Origin: Myxococcales bacterium
Lineage (GTDB): Bacteria > Myxococcota_A > Polyangia > Polyangiales > Polyangiaceae
Length of the DNA stretch: 64,000 nt
Assembly (NCBI GenBank): GCA_016794345.1
Contig: JAEUKE010000153.1
Location: 124,001-188,000, forward strand
Direction of reading: 5' to 3'
Every line of letters begins with the position of its first letter. The first letter of the stretch is position 1. Made by a program: the position numbers and the translations under genes. Under the pieces are notes generated by a model, which was given only the letters and a program-made list of their open reading frames with translations, searched no databases and was not told the DNA's origin. Positions 59,657 through 64,000 of this stretch are shown piece by piece.

Positions 59657-61066
59657 TTACTCCGGGTCGAACTCCGCCAACCCGTGGCGACGGAGCTTCG
59701 AGTAGAGCGTCTGCCGGCTCAGGCCCAGGAGCTGCGCCGCCGACGCACGGTTGTTTCCGCTGACCTCGAGCGCGGCCTCGATGCACATCCGCTCGATGAG
59801 GTCGGCGGACTCGCGAACGATCTCCTTCAGGGCGACGCGCCCCACGAGGTCCTTCAGCTGCTGGAGCGATCGGGTCGCGAGCATCGTCGAGTCGCCGACT
59901 GCCAGTCGGGAGGACACGACCCGGATGGAGAACCCGTGGGTGGGCACCTTGCCGTCCAGGGCCGACACGCCCGTCACGATGGCCTCGAGCGGCGGGCCGA
60001 ACGGGACGCGCAAGATCGTGTTGAAAGCGCGAAAGGAGCCGTGCTCCTTCAGGTTCGCCGCCATCAGGTTCATGTCCACGCCCGCTCGTCCCAGCCACGT
60101 GTCCAGGTTCTGACCGACGACTTCGGAGGGCTGGAGTTGCAGCATCTCGCAGACGGCTTCGTTCACGTGGAGGATCTTGAAGTCGCTCCCGGTCACGACG
60201 ATGCCGTCAGGCAAGGCCTCGAGCACCGCCATCATCCGGGAGGTACGCTCGCCTCGGCTCGCTGCCGAGGTCGCCGCCTCCCAGAATCGGAGGAGGACGA
60301 GCGTGCTACCCGACTGCCGGAAGACGGTCCCCGCGACCTGGACCTGCGTGCCGCGGATGCTCGCCGTCAGCTTGGGCTCCGCGCGCCCGCCAGACTCCAC
60401 TCGGGTGAGGAAGGCGTCGACCGGTGCTCGGTGGGGCTGGTCGAAGAGGTCGGCCACGAGCGTCCCCTCCAGCGCGTGCGCCGTATCACCGAGGAGCGTC
60501 GCAGCCGCGGGGTTCGCCTCGACGACGCGTCGGGTGGAGGCGTTGACGACGACGACGCCCTCTCCGGTGACGTGAAAAAGCACGCGGTATCGCGTGTCGG
60601 CCTGGCGGAGCTTCGTGTACTCGCGCTCCATGGCCTGCTGAGCCGCCACCATCTGTTGCTGGAGGTTGGCCAGGGGGCGGAGGTCTCGGGCGAGGATCAG
60701 GACGCTTCCCGTTCCCTCGTCGAACTTCACGCTCGAGACCCGGAGCGGCACCTCACCGACGCCGTCCAACAGGAAGTTCATCTCGGCGCTGCGACCGACG
60801 CCCGCTTGCCGCGCATCCCTGAGCAGCCGCTCGCCCTTGAGGCGACTCTCCAATGTGACCTTGCTCAGCCAACGCTCGCCGATGAGCTTCTTCCAGCCTG
60901 TCTCGAGCTCGACCCCGAGTCCCCCGAAGACGTCCGAGACGACACCGTTTTCGTCGACGACGAGCGCAAAGTCCACCGACGCGGAGAGGAGCTGTGACGC
61001 AGGCGCTTGGCGGAGGGTAGAACTGGCCGCCTTCGTCTCGACTGCCTTCGTGCCGCGAGTCGTCAT
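59657..61066 (-). CDS. ppsR: Photosynthesis-gene repressor PpsR/CrtJ
   Basis: A 469-residue protein with the PpsR layout: N-terminal PAS-like domain ~25-130, Q-linker 131-160 (LQQQMVAAQQAMEREYTKLR), PAS1 ~160-270, PAS2 ~275-390 (LEALPDGIVVTGSDFKILHV) and a C-terminal Fis-type HTH at ~420-464 (NNRASAAQLLGLSRQTLYSK). Cys306 and Cys428 are the only cysteines; Cys428, just before the HTH, corresponds in place to the redox Cys of PpsR/CrtJ. In purple bacteria it represses bch, crt and puc genes under oxygen. I chose the ATG at 61064-61066, overlapping the aerR stop (ATGA). Confidence 0.88.
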   Translation of the reverse strand: MTTRGTKAVETKAASSTLRQAPASQLLSASVDFALVVDENGVVSDVFGGLGVELETGWKKLIGERWLSKVTLESRLKGERLLRDARQAGVGRSAEMNFLLDGVGEVPLRVSSVKFDEGTGSVLILARDLRPLANLQQQMVAAQQAMEREYTKLRQADTRYRVLFHVTGEGVVVVNASTRRVVEANPAAATLLGDTAHALEGTLVADLFDQPHRAPVDAFLTRVESGGRAEPKLTASIRGTQVQVAGTVFRQSGSTLVLLRFWEAATSAASRGERTSRMMAVLEALPDGIVVTGSDFKILHVNEAVCEMLQLQPSEVVGQNLDTWLGRAGVDMNLMAANLKEHGSFRAFNTILRVPFGPPLEAIVTGVSALDGKVPTHGFSIRVVSSRLAVGDSTMLATRSLQQLKDLVGRVALKEIVRESADLIERMCIEAALEVSGNNRASAAQLLGLSRQTLYSKLRRHGLAEFDPE

Positions 61067-62085
61067 GTCGCGCTGCGCCTCTCGGTCACGAGACGAACGG
61101 CTGCGCGGACGTCGGAGCAGTAGGTCACACCTACCTTGGCAGCGAACGAAGTCGCGTCGCACGAGCCGCCGAGGAGGATCAGGAGATCCTCGCTCCGACT
61201 GTGCCGCTTCGCGGCGGCGATCACCTTCCGAAGCGGTTTCAGCCAACGATCGGTGCTGACGGAGAAGCCCAGGGCGACCACCTCTCGCTGCCTGACGAGG
61301 TCGAGAGCCTCGGCGTAATCTTGAGTCACCACCACGCTCAGTCCGACAGGCCTCAGGAGTTCCGAAAATACAGCCAGTCCGAGATTATGCTGCTCTCCCG
61401 GGGCAAGTGCAAGAACCACGGGCGGCGCATCGCTGGGAAGCGACCGCGGCGGAGGACGTAGCGCCATCAGGACCCGGTGCAACGTGCCCAACCCGACCGT
61501 GACGTCGGCGAACGACAGCTCGTCGTTCAACCATGCCTCCCCGAGCGCGCGGGCCGTCGGCGCGAGGAGCCCCAGCAGCAGCGACTCGATCGAGAGCCCC
61601 TCTCGGCTCAGCTGAACCACCATCGACACGGCGTCTTCCAGTCGCTGCTGCACCGCGAGCCGCGCGAGCGCCGAAATCTCGGCTTGGGTGGGAGCCTCCC
61701 GCGTGTCCACGCAAACCGCCGGAGCACCAGCGGTGTGGGCCATCACGAGGCGAGGGATGATGTGCTGTTGGATCGTCTGTGTCAGGTCGCTCGGGCTCGC
61801 CAGACCCGTGCCGAGGCCCTGGGTGAGCTCGACGTCCGCCAGCTCCCTCAGCCCATTGAACGGATCAGAATCGTTCCCCATGCAAGACCCCGCTGCAGAC
61901 GGACGCCCTCGAAGGACCGAGACTACCTCATCGAGGCCCTCGTTGTGGCGAGATGTCACGCTGTCCCATCGCACGCAAGAGTGCCCGGGCTTCCCTGGCG
62001 CCATTCTTCGGCCTGGGGAGAGAACGATGCGGTTCTCTCTCTGATCGACCTCGTCCCCGCTCGAATGATCGAACAACTCGCTCAT
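61063..62085 (-). CDS. aerR: Cobalamin-binding antirepressor AerR/PpaA
   Basis: A 340-residue protein. Residues ~140-210 form the helical cap (LGEAWLNDELSFADVTVGLG, Trp185). Residues ~220-335 form a B12-binding Rossmann domain with GEQHNLGL (His233) and LDLVRQREVVALGFSVSTDR. AerR/PpaA proteins bind B12 and antagonise PpsR/CrtJ, tying photosynthesis genes to light. The ATG at 62083-62085 has GAGAGG six bases upstream; a second start at Met69 (61881) would give a short form, and R. capsulatus AerR is reported in long and short forms. Coupled to ppsR downstream; 10 bp after puhE. Confidence 0.85.
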   Translation of the reverse strand: MSELFDHSSGDEVDQRENRIVLSPGRRMAPGKPGHSCVRWDSVTSRHNEGLDEVVSVLRGRPSAAGSCMGNDSDPFNGLRELADVELTQGLGTGLASPSDLTQTIQQHIIPRLVMAHTAGAPAVCVDTREAPTQAEISALARLAVQQRLEDAVSMVVQLSREGLSIESLLLGLLAPTARALGEAWLNDELSFADVTVGLGTLHRVLMALRPPPRSLPSDAPPVVLALAPGEQHNLGLAVFSELLRPVGLSVVVTQDYAEALDLVRQREVVALGFSVSTDRWLKPLRKVIAAAKRHSRSEDLLILLGGSCDATSFAAKVGVTYCSDVRAAVRLVTERRSAT

Positions 62086-62095
62086 CGTCCGCCTC

Positions 62096-62950
62096 TCAAG
62101 CGTTGCCCGAAGACGGCTTCGTTCGAGCTCGCAGAACGCCGCTCGGCAGCTCCCGCACCCCCGCGATGACCGAACGCTCCGCCCAGGTGTCGGACGGCGT
62201 CATGCGAGACCTGATCGCCCAGCGGAAGAGCTGGGCGTCAGGGAGTGGGAGCACCAAGAAGACGTGCTCGAGCAGGCCCAAGAACAAGATCGTGGCGACG
62301 ATGGTCGCCTCGGCGAGCCGCGCCGGCCCCGCCTCGATGTTCCACGCCGCGATGGCCGCGTACCCCAGCGCGCCGCCCCCCGCGGCGAGGCTGAGAGGCA
62401 TCAGGGGGTTCATGCGCGCGCGGCGGAAATAGGTGCGGAGGTAAGCGAGGTGAGAAGGGAGGAACTCCTCGGCCAGATTCCGCACGCCGAGGAACACGTT
62501 CAGCTTCGCCGAGAGTCGCATGACCCAGAGGACGACGAAGGTCTTCGTCCCGACCTGATTCGGCTCCCCGCGCCCGAGGGCGACCACCACGAGGACCGTG
62601 AGCGCGAGCGCCACCTCGTGGTGGATGACGGCGGAGGCGGCCAACCAGAACCGGCGCCCACCTCGGACATCCGCGGGGCACGCGCCACGTTGGGGCCCCG
62701 TCACCACCCCCAGGAGGAAGGCGATCTCGTGCCAGCCCCACAGACCGATGGCCGATGCGAAGCCGACGTAGACCGCCGGAAGGCCGGAGTGCCCGGCGCT
62801 CCAACCGAGCCCCGCCAACGAGGCCAGGCCGACCGCCGTGGTGGCCACGAGCACGAAGCGGAGGTGTCGGCGCCGGGACCAGACGAGCCGCAGCGCGAGC
62901 GCGGTGCTCGCCCACCAGACCCCGATCACGAACACGACCGCGCTCAGCAC
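62096..62950 (-). CDS. puhE: Photosynthetic complex assembly protein PuhE (DUF3623)
   Basis: A 284-residue protein with seven to eight predicted membrane helices (VVFVIGVWWASTALALRLVW; YVGFASAIGLWGWHEIAFLL; VALALTVLVVVALG and others). The segments GLWGWHEIAFLLGVVTGP, AVIHHEVALALT and RLSAKLNVFLGVRNLAEEFL are hallmarks of the PuhE family, found essentially only in photosynthesis clusters with type-II reaction centres. It aids reaction-centre/LH1 assembly. The GTG start is 9 bp after the acsF stop. Confidence 0.85.
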   Translation of the reverse strand: MLSAVVFVIGVWWASTALALRLVWSRRRHLRFVLVATTAVGLASLAGLGWSAGHSGLPAVYVGFASAIGLWGWHEIAFLLGVVTGPQRGACPADVRGGRRFWLAASAVIHHEVALALTVLVVVALGRGEPNQVGTKTFVVLWVMRLSAKLNVFLGVRNLAEEFLPSHLAYLRTYFRRARMNPLMPLSLAAGGGALGYAAIAAWNIEAGPARLAEATIVATILFLGLLEHVFLVLPLPDAQLFRWAIRSRMTPSDTWAERSVIAGVRELPSGVLRARTKPSSGNA

Positions 62951-62959
62951 CGGGCCGAC

Positions 62960-63991
62960 TCACCAGGCCGGCGCGAGGCGTGCCTGCTCGGGCAAGGCAT
63001 TCTCACGCGCCGGAATGAAGTGGAGGCCAATGAACGTGACGGCAATGCTGACCTTGAGCGCCGAAGCGCGCAGCCAGCCGAGCACGCCCTTCTTGCGCTC
63101 GTTCTCGACGCGAGCAGCGAGATCGCGCAGGCGCCTCATGCCTCGCAAGAACGCCGGATGATCGACGTCGACCAACACGGGGAATACCTGCTTGGCGATC
63201 TCCGACGTGATTCGGAAGACATCCATTCCGTATTGCTCGGGGTCGAGGCCGAGCGCGCGGTGGAAAGCCGGCCGGGAATGGTCACGAACGAACATCGTCG
63301 CGAACACCGCGAGCTGAAAGAACCGGATCCACAGCCTGTTCACGCCGCGAAGCAGCTCCGGATTCGCACGCATCAGGAGCGCGAGCGCCTCCCCGTGCCG
63401 GAACTCGTCGTTGCACCACTCCTTGAAGCGAGTGAAGATCGGGTGGAAGCGGTGCTCGGGGTGCCGCTCCAGGTGCCGGAAGATCCGGATGTACCGCGCG
63501 TAGCCGATCTTCTCCGACAGGTACGTGGCGTAGAGGATGAACTTGGGCGAGAAGTAGGTGTAGCGCTTCTTCTTCACCAAGAAGCTCATGTCGACGCCGA
63601 CGCCTACCTCACCGAGGCAGTCGTTGATGAAGCCCGCGTGACGCGACTCGTCGCGGCTCATGTAGCCGAAGAGCGACCTCATCTCCGGAGACTTCCCGCG
63701 CTTGCGAATCTCCGCGTAGAGGATGCACCCCGAGAACTCGGCGGTGAGCGAGCTGACCATGAAATCGAGCAGCTCCTCACGAAGCTCGGGCGAGAGCGTC
63801 GAGGCATCGAACGACTCGACGCGCCGGAAGTGGTCGCGGTTCGCGTCGGCCTCGAACTCCGCCATGAGCGCGTCCCACTCCTTGCGCACCGGCTCGATCG
63901 CCAGGCGGTCCACCGCCTCGTAGTCTGTCGTGTAGAACCGCGGGCTCAAGGTCGTGGTCTCCTGGGCTCGGAGCGTCGTCTCGTTGGGCAC
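62960..63991 (-). CDS. acsF: Mg-protoporphyrin IX monomethyl ester oxidative cyclase AcsF
   Basis: A 343-residue diiron enzyme that closes ring E of (bacterio)chlorophyll using oxygen. TTTLSPRFYTTDYEAVDRL is the typical N-terminus. Metal ligands: Glu85 (TAEFSGCILYAE), Glu115-x-x-His118 (SRDESRHAGF), Glu160 and Glu196-x-x-His199 (EWCNDEFRHGEA). The best start seen is the GTG at 63989-63991, at the window edge, so a longer N-terminus beyond cannot be excluded. It leads a coupled acsF-puhE-aerR-ppsR series. Confidence 0.93.
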   Translation of the reverse strand: MPNETTLRAQETTTLSPRFYTTDYEAVDRLAIEPVRKEWDALMAEFEADANRDHFRRVESFDASTLSPELREELLDFMVSSLTAEFSGCILYAEIRKRGKSPEMRSLFGYMSRDESRHAGFINDCLGEVGVGVDMSFLVKKKRYTYFSPKFILYATYLSEKIGYARYIRIFRHLERHPEHRFHPIFTRFKEWCNDEFRHGEALALLMRANPELLRGVNRLWIRFFQLAVFATMFVRDHSRPAFHRALGLDPEQYGMDVFRITSEIAKQVFPVLVDVDHPAFLRGMRRLRDLAARVENERKKGVLGWLRASALKVSIAVTFIGLHFIPARENALPEQARLAPAW

Positions 63992-64000
63992 GACCCCCGA

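Noticed and set aside
57499..59763. Plus-strand open frame of ~750 codons
   Set aside because: Antisense to the two IgGFc lipoprotein genes; composition is repetitive His/Arg/Asp and it has no recognisable motif.
59657..61066. ppsR as an ordinary NtrC or generic PAS regulator
   Set aside because: It has no AAA+ domain; the Q-linker, the order PAS-Q-PAS-PAS-HTH and the neighbouring aerR, puhE and acsF fit PpsR specifically.
1..64000. tRNA, rRNA, CRISPR arrays, insertion sequences or prophage
   Set aside because: No cloverleaf-like region, no regularly spaced repeats, and no transposase, integrase or phage structural gene were seen.

Overview
The window is very GC-rich, gene-dense bacterial DNA. 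It looks like a chromosomal segment of a myxobacterium-type organism (Myxococcota/Polyangia) that carries photosynthesis genes. Evidence for the lineage: many lipoproteins with Ala/Ser/Pro-rich spacers, two Hanks-type Ser/Thr kinases with HRD[VL]S loops, a GltJ/AgmX-like gliding-motility protein (zinc ribbon, GYF domain, TM helix, AgmX/PglI C-terminal domain), tandem IgGFc-binding-domain lipoproteins, and a branched-chain keto-acid dehydrogenase operon. I saw no rRNA, tRNA, CRISPR, insertion sequence or prophage.

Layout. 1-6500: a truncated TPR lipoprotein gene, a Crp/Fnr regulator, tsaB, a TonB-like protein, a coupled yacG / outer-membrane protein / PrsW-like trio, and dnaJ. 6600-20860: a complete minus-strand dcw cluster (mraZ-rsmH-ftsL-ftsI-murE-mraY-ftsW-murG-murC-ftsQ-ftsA-ftsZ), mostly with overlapping start/stop codons. 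murF, murD, murB and ddl are absent from it. It starts at a TTGACA-N17-TAGCGT promoter with MraZ-box-like repeats and ends at an intrinsic terminator. 21060-31950: the GltJ-like protein, a MshEN-receiver-TPR fusion, tgt, queA, an NtrC-type regulator, bfd-bfr, an SDR, a sigma factor with a coupled small protein, and a lipoprotein. 32017-37822 (plus strand): aroE, a formylglycine-generating-enzyme-like lipoprotein, an orphan AstA-like acyltransferase, a YfcH-like protein and two lipoproteins. 37833-54180 (minus strand): a lipoprotein, a TerB-DUF697 protein, lolD-lolE-lysS-prfB (with a programmed +1 frameshift), a kinase and its membrane neighbour, a YghU-like GST, and bkdA1-bkdA2-bkdB. 54335-59601: a second kinase and two tandem IgGFc-binding lipoproteins.

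59657-63991 (minus strand) is the most striking part: acsF - puhE - aerR/ppaA - ppsR. These encode the oxygen-dependent Mg-protoporphyrin monomethyl ester cyclase of bacteriochlorophyll synthesis, a photosynthetic-complex assembly membrane protein, the cobalamin-binding antirepressor, and the PAS/Fis-HTH photosynthesis repressor. They form one translationally coupled set at the window edge, so this is very probably the end of a photosynthesis gene cluster running on past base 64000. Photosynthesis clusters in Myxococcota are known only from recent metagenome-based reports. Here the cluster end abuts ordinary myxobacterial lipoprotein genes with no visible mobile-element scar.
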